Source: DASQPE01 sp964519805
GTDB lineage: Bacteria > Gemmatimonadota > Gemmatimonadetes > Gemmatimonadales > GWC2-71-9
DNA: 32,794 nucleotides
Direction of reading: 5' to 3'
Assembly (NCBI GenBank): GCA_964519805.1
Contig: CAZFKN010000026.1
Span: forward strand, 1 to 32,794
Shown: positions 8,501 through 15,647 of the stretch, in pieces
Position numbering within the stretch: the stretch's first letter is position 1
How the letters are laid out: every line of letters begins with the position of its first letter
Position numbers and translations under genes: made by a program
The notes under the pieces: generated by a model
Told to the model about the DNA's origin: nothing
What the model saw: the letters and a program-made list of their open reading frames with translations, nothing else
Database searches by the model: none

Positions 8501-8527
8501 AGCAAGCTGGGCCGAGGTGTCCGCCAC
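5504..8527 (-). CDS. Receptor-like Ser/Thr protein kinase with TPR extracytoplasmic half
   Basis: This 1007-residue protein starts at GTG 8527. Residues 15-280 are a complete Hanks-type kinase: G-loop GRGGMATV 23-30, Lys45, HRDIKPEN at 136-143, DFG at 156-158, and activation segment GTPRYMSPEQ. A single membrane helix (about 305-325, AVAAVSAGLIALAAAYVWW) follows. Next comes an alpha/beta region beginning DLVAVLPFRVSG, as in TolB/FlgO-like domains, and then a long helical TPR region to the end. Proteins of this architecture are abundant in Gemmatimonadota and Acidobacteria; their signals are mostly unknown. Transcribed divergently from the nucleotidyltransferase-like pair and converging with the glycosyltransferase. 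Confidence 0.93.
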   Translation of the reverse strand: MADTSAQLADALRDRYVLERELGRGGMATVYLARDLKHDRPVALKVLRPELAATVGPERFRREIQLAARLQHPHILTVHDSGEANGELWFTMPYVEGENLRARLGREGQLPLETALRITREAAQALQYAHEHGVVHRDIKPENLLLTPDGNTLVADFGIARAIGGAAGAQERLTETGLSIGTPRYMSPEQASGDRAVDARADVYSLGCVLYEMLAGHPPFHGTTAQEILARHALDPVPPLRSARDAIPPAIEQTVARALAKSPADRFPTAARFAEALAIPEQTLPVRPTVSPPTRRVPGLAVAAVSAGLIALAAAYVWWPRPVVKLDPDLVAVLPFRVSGAAPTLDYLREGMIDLSAAKLSGEAGARAADPRSVISAWRHVAGSHQDDLSERASLELARRLGAGQLLLGGVVGTPTHLVLDASLLAVRDGKTLTKATVEGAADSLPVLVDRLLAQLIAGKTGVERGRTGLVNTPLPALRAYLEGQAAYRRGDYGEAVAHFDRALELDSTFAVAGLALASAAGWANAPGAARRGLEHAWAGRDRLSPRDRALLVAEAGPRYPVPSSLAEYLAAWEKAVDLAPDQPDRWHELGDVYFHDGPYLRIAGSEQRAAEAFRRSIALDSAVAPLGHLLEIALMRGDSAGVRRLGTEYLARDSAGELGDFFRWRIAEGLGDTVALRRLRERSGQMTLSSLWRIMNHAALDGTHLDDADAAAVAIRAKAGSGSEWQRSRLYLHAFELNRGRPGAALADTADENDPDYGAHAALYQRVLDALYGDGDSVSGARAARELIAAAARAPAGEAAERASHYSDLCVGELWRLEHGDAGTASRTIARLRGAAPPADLPASLAINSVCAAILDAMLAAATHRSDAAAMLEHLDSIMRAGPGGLRNGPAIAFTLSPGFIRATVGITPVGFEDFANLIVARLYERVGNPRAALEAVRRRAYAYHRTEYLSNHLRQEARLAALTGDRPGAVRAWQHYLALRSDPEPALRGDAERARAELAKLGASP

Positions 8528-8694
8528 GCTGGTGGCCTGTCGTGAGGATAGGCAAATCTATCGCGGCTGTGGCGCGCCACCACCATCCTGTATGGCATCC
8601 CGGCGGTTGGTGGCACACCTGTTGCTCGACGTGATCCTGTTTGCGACAGCCGCGTTCGCCGCACACGGACCCGACCACCCGGGGCAGGGCACAC

Positions 8695-9639
8695 ATGGAT
8701 CTGCGCGTCGAGCAGCTGCCGCTCCCCGTCGACCGGTCCCTCTACCAGGAGGCGATCGATACGTACCTCGAGCTGTCCCACAAGTACGTCGCGGCGCTCT
8801 ACCTCTTCGGCAACATCCGCTATCCCGGGCTGTCCGACCTCGACTTGCTCGTGGTCCCGACCAACAGCTACGTGGCCCCGCTGGGTCTGCACCTTATGGA
8901 CCGGCTCCCCCGACGCTTCTACCCAATCATCGAGCACGAGGTCTTCGTCGTTCCCGAGTCGCACCTTCGCGCGTACAGCTATCGATGGTCGCCGTTGTCG
9001 CTGGTGCACGGACGCGAGGTCCTGGCGGGGATCAGCGGCGAGACTGCGATAGCGGCGCGCGTCACCCAAGTGCTGGAGGACACGAACAACATGCTGGGGT
9101 ACCTGGCCCAGCTCGAGCGAGCCGGCGTGTTGAAGGCACGGTCCTGCATGCGGGTGTTCAACAGCCAGCGGTACAATGCCGGCCGGTTGATCGACCTGGG
9201 CCTGATGAGGGATGACGGCTACGGCGCTACGATCGACGCGCTGCGCGACCGGTTCATGGTGGCCCCCGACGCCGCGTGCGTGCTGGAAATGTTCGGGGCG
9301 TTTCGCGAGTCGGTGACTGCGTGCGCCCGCGCGGTCGAGTCCTCCCTCGGTCTCGACCCACGTGCGTTCGAGCCCGTCGCGTCGATTGCTCATGGACGTG
9401 TACCGGTGCGCTTCCCCGGCTTCGAGCTGGAGGACGCGAAACGTCGGGCCCGACTCATCATGTCGTATCGCCAGGAGCTCGTGCGCCGGAATTACTGGTA
9501 CGGGTTCTGGTTCTTGCCCCGACTCTTCCCCGCGGCGGCGGCTACGGCGCCCTGGCACCGGGGCGTCTTCAGAACGCTCCGATCCGGCTCGCGCCGATGG
9601 CGCCGGCTTCGATCGAGCCTCGGCCCTCGGGAGGTCTGA
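8695..9639 (+). CDS. Nucleotidyltransferase-fold protein A (unrecognised family, tandem copy 1)
   Basis: A soluble 314-residue protein starting at ATG 8695 behind GGGGCAGGG. Residues 35-54 (YLFGNIRYPGLSDLDLLVV) contain the glycine turn and paired aspartates D48 and D50 of the nucleotidyltransferase-beta fold. A third acidic strand is offered by IIEHEVFVVPE (E80/E82). The rest is helical, with a conserved-looking VFNSQRYNAGRL block and a C-terminal block YRQELVRRNYWYGF that I cannot assign. The usual second residue of the motif (Gly-Ser) is Asn40, so activity is likely but not certain. The next gene is a close paralogue, by eye about two-thirds identical over the first 90 residues. Function unknown. 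Confidence 0.7.
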   Translation: MDLRVEQLPLPVDRSLYQEAIDTYLELSHKYVAALYLFGNIRYPGLSDLDLLVVPTNSYVAPLGLHLMDRLPRRFYPIIEHEVFVVPESHLRAYSYRWSPLSLVHGREVLAGISGETAIAARVTQVLEDTNNMLGYLAQLERAGVLKARSCMRVFNSQRYNAGRLIDLGLMRDDGYGATIDALRDRFMVAPDAACVLEMFGAFRESVTACARAVESSLGLDPRAFEPVASIAHGRVPVRFPGFELEDAKRRARLIMSYRQELVRRNYWYGFWFLPRLFPAAAATAPWHRGVFRTLRSGSRRWRRLRSSLGPREV

Positions 9640-9761
9640 GAAGGCGCCTCCGACCGGCAAGGCCCCCCAAATGGCATCGTTGTTGCCGCTCTTCCTGCCA
9701 GCCCTTGCAGTATGCCTGTCTCCACCAGCTCAATCCCGCCTGCCGGCGGGGGAGTCGGACC

Positions 9762-10697
9762 ATGGAGTTACGCGTCGAAAACCTGCCCCGCCCGGTGGAC
9801 CGGTCCCTCTACCAGGAGGCCACCGATGCGTACCTCCAACTGTCGCACAAGTACATCGAAGCGCTTTACGTCTTCGGCACCGCGACCTATCCGGGGCTCT
9901 CCGATCTGGATTTCCTGGTGGTGCCCAAGGACGCCTACCTGGCCCCCCTGCATGTGCACCTCCGCGACCGGCTGCCGCCCCGATTTGATCCCATCATCGA
10001 ACACGAGGTCTTCGTCGTTCCCGAGGCCCATATCGCGGCGTGTCGATATGTGAATCCCGGACCGGAGGGGTTTCGTCTCGTTTACGGGCGCGATGTCCTC
10101 GGCGGCGTCACCGCGGACAGCTCTGCCGCGACAAGTCTCTGCGAGACACTGGAACACGTCCATAACAAGCTGGTCTTTCTCGCAAACCTGCGCCGCGCGG
10201 GCGTGCTGAATGCGCGGTCGTGCGTCCGCGTGTTCAACAGCCATCGCTACAACGCGCAGCGATTGGCTCAACTCGGTCTGATGGAGGAGAACGGGTACGG
10301 CACGACGATCGATAGCCTGCGGAAGCAACTCGCGGCGGCGCCGGCCCCCGATCTCGTCGTGCAGATGTATCGAGCCTTCGAGAAGGCGGTGTCCTCGTCG
10401 GCTTGCGTCCTTCAGCTTCTGCTCGACGTCGATCCGCGCTCGGTCGGCCAGGTCGCGGCGGTGTCGCAGGGGCGGGTGACCGTGCCGTGTGCCCGATTCC
10501 AGATGGATGAGGCGAGAGAACGGGCGGAGGCGTTGACGGCCTACCTGCAGGAACTCGTGCGGCGCAACTACTGGTACGGGTTCCCCTTCCTTGCGCGCCT
10601 GTTTCCCAGTCCCTCGACGAATTCCCGGCTCGAGCGGGCGCTGTATCGATCCCTCCGATTCGGCTCCCGTCGCGCACGCCGCCGCCAGGTTCACTAG
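9762..10697 (+). CDS. Nucleotidyltransferase-fold protein B (tandem copy 2)
   Basis: The 311-residue paralogue of the preceding gene starts at ATG 9762 behind GGGGGAG. The start is fixed by alignment with copy 1 (MELRVENLPRPVDRSLYQEA against MDLRVEQLPLPVDRSLYQEA). It keeps G39, D48 and D50 (FGTATYPGLSDLDFLVV), the EHEVFVVPE strand, the VFNSHRYNAQRL block and the C-terminal LVRRNYWYGFPFLARLFP. Divergence is concentrated in the middle (residues 90-130) and the basic tail. Retention of all acidic residues in both copies argues that both are active or under selection. The 122-base spacer holds no other gene. Possible roles include nucleotidylation of a small molecule, sugar or protein. Confidence 0.7.
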   Translation: MELRVENLPRPVDRSLYQEATDAYLQLSHKYIEALYVFGTATYPGLSDLDFLVVPKDAYLAPLHVHLRDRLPPRFDPIIEHEVFVVPEAHIAACRYVNPGPEGFRLVYGRDVLGGVTADSSAATSLCETLEHVHNKLVFLANLRRAGVLNARSCVRVFNSHRYNAQRLAQLGLMEENGYGTTIDSLRKQLAAAPAPDLVVQMYRAFEKAVSSSACVLQLLLDVDPRSVGQVAAVSQGRVTVPCARFQMDEARERAEALTAYLQELVRRNYWYGFPFLARLFPSPSTNSRLERALYRSLRFGSRRARRRQVH

Positions 10698-11100
10698 CGG
10701 CCGGTCGGGACCGTCAGGACCGGTCGTCCCCCAGTTGTTGGTCGGCGGGCCATGTCAGTGGCGCGCCAGCCGTCGGTCCTGCTGAGCTACCCCGACCGCT
10801 AGAGCTCAGGGGTTCCCCTAGGCCCGACGCTCGCGACGACCGTCTATTGGTAAGCTGATGGGCGCCCGCGCTTTGCGCGGGCTCCCGCAAGATGGTCGCG
10901 ATCGCCCGATCGCGGATCGATGTAACTCCTTCCCACCGCGCCACCTCACCCGCTGGCCTTGATTCTGCGTTGTCGCAGGCCCCGGCCCGGACGTTCCAGT
11001 GGCCGGAGGCATCGGCCGATACCTGGGTCGACTCCCGCTCGCCTATGGCGACTCTGGCCTGCGGGCCGCTCCACCGACTCGGCGAAGCTGAGGGTCTGCC
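10698..11100. other. Gene-poor region with two strong hairpins
   Basis: No credible gene was found here. GCCCGCGC (10864-10871) pairs perfectly with GCGCGGGC (10875-10882) over a TTT loop, extendable by GGG/CCC. Then CGCGATC (10897-10903) pairs with GATCGCG (10908-10914) over GCCC. Neither hairpin is followed by a T-run, so they are not classical terminators. The right part may be decayed remains of the sensor kinase whose receiver end survives at 11101-11235. Confidence 0.4.
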
Positions 11101-11235
11101 ATGGGTGCGACGTCTCGCCTCCAATCGCTGCTCCTCATGTCCGGCTACTCCGAGGAAGCGATCACCCGCCTGGGCGATCCGGCGGCGGTCGGCCCGTTGG
11201 TGGAGAAGCCGTTCACGGTCCAGGGCATTCTCTAG
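11101..11235 (+). pseudogene. Remnant of a receiver domain (hybrid sensor kinase C-terminus)
   Basis: Forty-four codons read LLLMSGYSEEAITRLGD and then GPLVEKPFTVQGIL before TAG. This is the last third of a CheY-like receiver as found at the C-terminus of PAS-type hybrid histidine kinases, including the conserved Ser/Thr in MSGY and the Lys in EKPF. The phospho-acceptor Asp and acidic pocket are missing because upstream sequence no longer matches. It immediately precedes an intact receiver gene, which suggests decay of a former two-gene signalling unit. Confidence 0.6.
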
Positions 11236-11269
11236 AAGGAGGAGCAGGTGCTGAGGAACGAGGCGCCGC

Positions 11270-11671
11270 ATGCCTGATGCTCCTACGCTGCGCATCCTGC
11301 TCATCGAGGATGACGCCCAGGTTCGCAGCGTCCTCAGCAGCGTGCTCACCAGGTCAGGGCACAGCGTGACCAGCGCCGCCAACGGCGCGGTCGGTCTCAG
11401 ACTCTGGCGCGAGCACGGAGCCGATCTTGTGCTGACGGACATCCAGATGCCGGAAACCGACGGCATCGAGGTGATCCTCCAGCTTCGGACCTACGCCCCG
11501 GAGCTTCCGGTGATCGCAATGTCGGGCGGGGACCGGTCCGGGGATCTCGACCTGCTCGGAGACGCCAGGCTGCTCGGGGCCGTGGCTCTGCTCAAGAAGC
11601 CCTTTTCGACCGACGCCTTGGCGCGGGCGATCGCAGCGGCGGTGAGAAACTCGAATGCGGGAGGTGCTTGA
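11270..11671 (+). CDS. Stand-alone CheY-like response regulator receiver
   Basis: The 133-residue single-domain receiver has the acidic pair in LLIEDDAQVRS (residues 10-20), the phospho-acceptor Asp in DLVLTDIQMPETDG, the switch Ser in IAMSGGDRSG and the Lys in LLKKPFSTDAL. There is no output domain, so it should act by protein-protein contact, for example as a phosphorelay intermediate. An AGGAGGAG run lies about 25 bases before the ATG, too far for a normal RBS. No cognate kinase is intact in the window. Confidence 0.88.
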   Translation: MPDAPTLRILLIEDDAQVRSVLSSVLTRSGHSVTSAANGAVGLRLWREHGADLVLTDIQMPETDGIEVILQLRTYAPELPVIAMSGGDRSGDLDLLGDARLLGAVALLKKPFSTDALARAIAAAVRNSNAGGA

Positions 11672-11737
11672 TCGCGAATCGAGGGTAAATTCGGGGACTC
11701 GTGTGCGTCACCGAATCCGATATCAGGAGCCGCCCTT

Positions 11738-12094
11738 ATGCCGAATACAATCAATCACGGCCGCCGGTCCCTCTTGGTGCTCTCGTTTGCGTGCGCCCTG
11801 CTGCTGACCGGCTGTGCTTCGGTCACACCGATCGGCCAGTTGCTGGACAACTCGTCTCGATACGATGGGAAAACGGTGCGGGTGGCGGGTGAGGTGCACG
11901 AGTCCGCGGGATTTCTCGGGCGCGGCGCCTACCAGCTCTCCGACGGAACCGGCACGGTCACGGTCGTGAGCCAGGAGGCGAGCCCACCGCGGACCGGATC
12001 GAGAATTGGAGTGAAGGGGACTTTCCAGGCTCTTTTCACGCTCGGCGCAACGACCTTGGCCGTGCTGCAGGAGCAGAGCCGGTTCCAGCCGTGA
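11738..12094 (+). CDS. Small OB-fold-like lipoprotein
   Basis: A 118-residue protein with a lipobox LLLTGC (Cys26) and an AGGAG ribosome site before the ATG. The mature part is five short beta strands with a glycine-rich turn (YDGKTVRVAGEVHES, YQLSDGTGTVTVVS, RIGVKGTFQA), the pattern of bacterial OB-fold domains of the tRNA_anti-like type. Such lipoproteins probably bind small ligands or peptides rather than nucleic acid. Its stop overlaps the GTG of the amidase gene (GTGA), so the two are likely translated together. Confidence 0.75.
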   Translation: MPNTINHGRRSLLVLSFACALLLTGCASVTPIGQLLDNSSRYDGKTVRVAGEVHESAGFLGRGAYQLSDGTGTVTVVSQEASPPRTGSRIGVKGTFQALFTLGATTLAVLQEQSRFQP

Positions 12095-13566
12095 TCAACC
12101 GGCGCACATTCGTGGCGGCCGTGGCCGGCAGCGTGGCGGTTCCCTGGCCCCGCCTTCTCGCGGAAGACCCGAGAGTCGCCGGACTCACCGACGGCAACCT
12201 GCATTACGCCTCGGTCACGGTGCTGGCGGACGCGATCCGACGGAAGCGGGTGTCCTCGGCGGAGGTGGTCGAGGCCTGCCTTCGCCGCATCAACGAGGTC
12301 AATCCGAAGCTGAATGCCGTCGTGCAGCTCATCGCGGACAGGGCGCGCGCGGATGCGCGCCAGGCGGACGCCGAGGTGGCTCGCGGCAAGCTTCGCGGCC
12401 CCCTGCACGGCGTTCCGTTCACCGTGAAGGATTCGTTCGACACGGCCGGCGTGATCTCGACGGCAGGCACCCAAGGCTGGGCGCACCGCGTTCCCACGGA
12501 GGACGCCACGATGGTCGCCCGGATCCGCGCCGCGGGCGGGATCCTCATGGGCAAGACCAACACGCCGGAGTTCACCTGGTCCGACGAGACCGACAACCTC
12601 GTCTACGGCCGCACGTCCAACCCCTACGATCTCACCCGCACGCCCGGCGGCAGCAGCGGCGGCCCCGCCGCGATTCTCGCGTCGGGCGGCTCGCCGCTCG
12701 ACGTCGGCAGCGACACCGGGAACAGCATTCGGATGCCATCGCACAACTGTGGGATCGCGGGGATCAAGCCCACCGCCGGCCGGGTGTCCAAGAGCGGCCA
12801 CGCGATCTCCTATCGCGGCATCCTGGAGTCATGGACGCAGGTTGGGCCCATGGCACGCTTCGTCGAGGATCTGATCCTCGTGCTGCCGCTGGTCTCGGGC
12901 GTCGATGGTCGGGATCCGCACGCCGCGCCGGCGCGGCTGCTGGATCCGCGGCGCGTAGACATCCGCAACTTACGGGTCGTCTTCTTCACCGAGGCGCCGG
13001 GCAGGACGCCCACGCCGGAGACGGTCAAGGCGGTCGAGACCGCCGCGTCCGCCCTCAGGGTGGCCGGAGCCCGGGTGGAGGCGAAATCGCCGCCCGGTCT
13101 CGACGATGCCACCGAGCTGTGGCACAAGATCGTTTTCGCCGACGGCGCGGCCTGGCTCCGCCGACTACTCCAGGGGGCCGGCACGGAGGGTACGGGGTCG
13201 CTGGGAGAGATTCCCACGAACCAGCAGGTCGGGTCCGATCAGCTCACGTTGTTGATCGAGCAGCTGGACGAGGTAAGGTCGCGGCTGTTGCGGTTCATGC
13301 AGGGCGTGGACCTCATCGTCTGCCCGGTGATGGCGATGCCCGCCGTCCCGCACGGCGGATCGAACGATCCGGGCTATGCCGACCGCTACAACGAGCCGCA
13401 CAACATCACGGGTTGGCCCGTCACGGTGGTCCGTGTGGGGACCTCGCCCGAGGGTCTGCCGATCGGCGTGCAGCTGGTGGCGCAGCCGTGGCGCGAAGAC
13501 GTGTCGCTGGCCGCAGCCAAGGTGGTCGAGTCAGCGTCCGGGGGATGGAGGCCGCCGCCCCTCTGA
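12091..13566 (+). CDS. Amidase-signature hydrolase with Tat-type signal
   Basis: The 491-residue protein of the amidase signature family hydrolyses C-N amide bonds. The Ser-cisSer-Lys triad is visible as K113 (FTVKDSFDTAG), S188 (TPGGSSGGPAA) and nucleophile S212 (GSDTGNSIRMPS). The usual GGS before the nucleophile is GNS, a mild departure. The N-terminus INRRTFVAAVAGSVAVPWP looks like a twin-arginine signal, so the enzyme is probably periplasmic. It overlaps the OB-fold lipoprotein gene by four bases. It lacks GatA partners (no gatB/gatC nearby), so a role in tRNA amidation is unlikely; the substrate is unknown. Confidence 0.88.
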   Translation: MINRRTFVAAVAGSVAVPWPRLLAEDPRVAGLTDGNLHYASVTVLADAIRRKRVSSAEVVEACLRRINEVNPKLNAVVQLIADRARADARQADAEVARGKLRGPLHGVPFTVKDSFDTAGVISTAGTQGWAHRVPTEDATMVARIRAAGGILMGKTNTPEFTWSDETDNLVYGRTSNPYDLTRTPGGSSGGPAAILASGGSPLDVGSDTGNSIRMPSHNCGIAGIKPTAGRVSKSGHAISYRGILESWTQVGPMARFVEDLILVLPLVSGVDGRDPHAAPARLLDPRRVDIRNLRVVFFTEAPGRTPTPETVKAVETAASALRVAGARVEAKSPPGLDDATELWHKIVFADGAAWLRRLLQGAGTEGTGSLGEIPTNQQVGSDQLTLLIEQLDEVRSRLLRFMQGVDLIVCPVMAMPAVPHGGSNDPGYADRYNEPHNITGWPVTVVRVGTSPEGLPIGVQLVAQPWREDVSLAAAKVVESASGGWRPPPL

Positions 13567-13657
13567 CTGCCCCGCCTCGCTAGCGCCTCACCGCGCCGGC
13601 ACTCCCAACGCACAAGCGACGTATATCTTCGTGGTCATCTGGTGCGGCCGAGGGCCC

Positions 13658-14434
13658 ATGCTGACCGTGGCGACGTACAACGTGAACTCGATCCGCGCAC
13701 GGCTGGACCGGGTGCTTGCCTGGCTCGGGCGGGCGGCGTGCGACGTCGTCTGCCTCCAGGAGTTGAAGGTGGCCGACGACGAGTTCCCCCGCGACGCGTT
13801 CGAATCCGCCGGCTGGCATTGCGCCGTGCATGGCCAGCGCACGTACAACGGGGTGGCGATCCTGAGTCGCACGCCGCTCACTGACGTGACCGCGGGGTTG
13901 GGCGACGGCGTGCACGACACGGAAGCGCGCCTGCTGGTGGCGCACGTGGCCGGCGTCCGCATCGCGTCCGCGTACATCCCCAATGGGCAGACGGTGGGCT
14001 CGAGCAAGTGGGCGTACAAGCTCGCCTGGCTCGGACGTCTGCGGGCCTGGCTGGAACGGTCCGGGTCGCCCGGAGAAGCGCTCGTGCTCGCCGGCGACTT
14101 CAACGTGGCGCCTGAAAATCGCGACGTGGCCCGGCCGGACGAATGGCGCGACACGGTGCTGTGTCACGCCGACGCAAGAGCAGCGTTTCACACGCTGCTC
14201 GAATGGGGCCTGGTGGACTCGATCCGCCTGCACCACCACGCCGACGGCCCCTACACCTGGTGGGACTACCGGATGCTCGGGTTCCCCAAGAACAACGGGC
14301 TTCGGATCGACCACATTCTGGTGACCGCCGATCTCGGCCGGCGTTGCCGCGAGGCGTACGTGGTGCGCGACGAGCGAAAAGGCAAGCTGCCGTCCGACCA
14401 CGCTCCGGTGGTCGCGGTGCTGGCTCACGACTAG
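13658..14434 (+). CDS. xthA: Exodeoxyribonuclease III
   Basis: A 258-residue AP endonuclease/3'-5' exonuclease of the ExoIII family, acting in base-excision repair. All family blocks are present: ATYNVNSIRARL (5-16), CLQELK with metal-binding Glu35, AYIPNG, AGDFNVAP, TWWDYR, NNGLRIDHIL and the final SDHAPV catalytic histidine. The ATG at 13658 gives the standard N-terminus and length. The frame is open further upstream, but that part overlaps the amidase and is not coding. Confidence 0.95.
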   Translation: MLTVATYNVNSIRARLDRVLAWLGRAACDVVCLQELKVADDEFPRDAFESAGWHCAVHGQRTYNGVAILSRTPLTDVTAGLGDGVHDTEARLLVAHVAGVRIASAYIPNGQTVGSSKWAYKLAWLGRLRAWLERSGSPGEALVLAGDFNVAPENRDVARPDEWRDTVLCHADARAAFHTLLEWGLVDSIRLHHHADGPYTWWDYRMLGFPKNNGLRIDHILVTADLGRRCREAYVVRDERKGKLPSDHAPVVAVLAHD

Positions 14435-14449
14435 CCAGGAGAATCGTCC

Positions 14450-14623
14450 GTGGCTCTCGAGATGCGGCCTGCCTGCGAGCGCTGTGCAGCCGCGCTACCG
14501 CCCCAAGCGGCGGCCTCCATCTGCAGCTACGAGTGCACCTTCTGCCCCACGTGCACGACGGCACTGCAGCAACGCTGCCCGAACTGCGGCGGCGAGCTGG
14601 TTGCCCGCCCGCGGCGTAGTTAG
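14450..14623 (+). CDS. DUF1272 zinc-ribbon miniprotein
   Basis: Fifty-seven codons from GTG 14450, with AGGAGAATC upstream, give a cysteine-rich protein: LEMRPACERC, then CSYECTFCPTC, then QRCPNCGGELVARP. The cysteine spacing and the closing CPNCGGEL(V)xRP match the DUF1272 family, small predicted zinc-binding proteins of unknown function. It lies 15 bases after xthA and 12 before the ATP-grasp gene, so the three probably share a transcript. Confidence 0.85.
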   Translation: MALEMRPACERCAAALPPQAAASICSYECTFCPTCTTALQQRCPNCGGELVARPRRS

Positions 14624-14635
14624 CCGCACCGCACG

Positions 14636-15520
14636 GTGTCGCGGCAGCGTCGCATCGCGCTGGCCACCGGCGCCCGGTATCCCGCCCTTCCGGCCGACGA
14701 ACGGCTGGTCATCCCCGCACTTGCCGGACTCGGCGTCACTGCCGAGCCGGTGGTCTGGGATGCGGCAAGCGCCGAGTGGCCTCCATTCGATGCGGTCGTG
14801 ATCCGTTCCTGCTGGGACTACCATCTCAAGCTCGACGCGTTTCTCGAATGGCTGGACCGACTCGGCCGGCTCGGCGTGCCCGTCTTCAACCCACCCGGCC
14901 TGATTCGCTGGAACGCCGACAAGCGCTACCTGCTCGAGCTGGCGGAGCGCGGCGTGACGATCGTGCCCACTCGGCTGGTCCGGCAAGGCGCCCCCGATCC
15001 GCACCGGGCGCTGCTCGAGGCACTGGACGGGCTCGCGACCGACGAAGCGGTCGTCAAGCCCGCGGTTTCTGCGTCAGCCCACGGGACCTGGCGGACGTCG
15101 CGCGCGCGGGCTGACGCCGACGCCCCCGCGTTCGGCGCCCTTGTCTCCGCCGGCGACGTGCTCGTACAACCCTTCGTGTCCACTGTTGCCGAGGCGGGGG
15201 AGTGGTCGGTGATCTGCTTCGGTGGCACGCCCAGCCACACGGTGCTCAAGCGGCCGGCGCCCGGAGATTGGCGGGTGCAAGGCGAGCTTGGCGGCACGGC
15301 CCAGCCGCTCGCGATGCCCACGGCCTCCCTTCGCCAGGCCGAGCACGTGCTCGAGGCGGCCGGGGCAACCGGCGCTCGATATGCACGGGTGGATGGCTGC
15401 GTGATGGACGGTCGCTTCGTGCTGATGGAGCTGGAATTGATCGAGCCGCAGCTCTATCTGGCTCTCGAGCCGGACGCGGCAGCGCGCTTCGCTCGGTCCA
15501 TCGTGGAGGCGCTCGACTAG
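14636..15520 (+). CDS. ATP-grasp enzyme, RimK/DcsG-like
   Basis: The 294-residue protein from GTG 14636 has an N-terminal pre-ATP-grasp domain (VIRSCWDYHLKLDAFLEW). The ATP-grasp core includes the lysine strand DEAVVKPAVSASAHGTW, the EGxW-like strand AGEWSVICFGG and the metal-binding ELELIEPQLYL near the C-terminus. This pattern is seen in DcsG-like (O-ureidoserine cyclo-ligase) and other amide- or ester-forming ligases annotated as ATP-grasp proteins. Substrates here cannot be read from the sequence; a peptide or amino-acid ligase role is likely. Confidence 0.8.
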   Translation: MSRQRRIALATGARYPALPADERLVIPALAGLGVTAEPVVWDAASAEWPPFDAVVIRSCWDYHLKLDAFLEWLDRLGRLGVPVFNPPGLIRWNADKRYLLELAERGVTIVPTRLVRQGAPDPHRALLEALDGLATDEAVVKPAVSASAHGTWRTSRARADADAPAFGALVSAGDVLVQPFVSTVAEAGEWSVICFGGTPSHTVLKRPAPGDWRVQGELGGTAQPLAMPTASLRQAEHVLEAAGATGARYARVDGCVMDGRFVLMELELIEPQLYLALEPDAAARFARSIVEALD

Positions 15521-15542
15521 ACACGCCCGGTTACCTTCCGCC

Positions 15543-15647
15543 ATGCCCCCGCCGGTGCTCGATTGCTACGTCATCACTCCGCCGGGCGTGGAGGCGCTCA
15601 CCGGGCTGCGCGTGCGGCTGCTTACGGGCGACGTGCCCGCGGCATGA
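15543..15647 (+). pseudogene. N-terminal remnant of a THUMP-type RNA methyltransferase
   Basis: A 34-codon frame opens MPPPVLDCYVITPPGVEALT and stops at TGA 15645-15647. The opening resembles the start of THUMP-domain SAM-dependent RNA methyltransferases (RlmL-like), which begin with a short strand and a TPPGLEPLT-like motif. The remaining 300 or so residues are absent. The stop overlaps the patatin start as ATGA, so the fragment may now serve as a translated leader for that gene. The family call is from a short motif only. Confidence 0.45.

Noticed and set aside
8419..9660. 413-codon minus-strand frame across the first nucleotidyltransferase-like gene
   Set aside because: Shadow of the plus-strand gene, which has a paralogue conserving its protein sequence; the antisense product has no recognisable motif.
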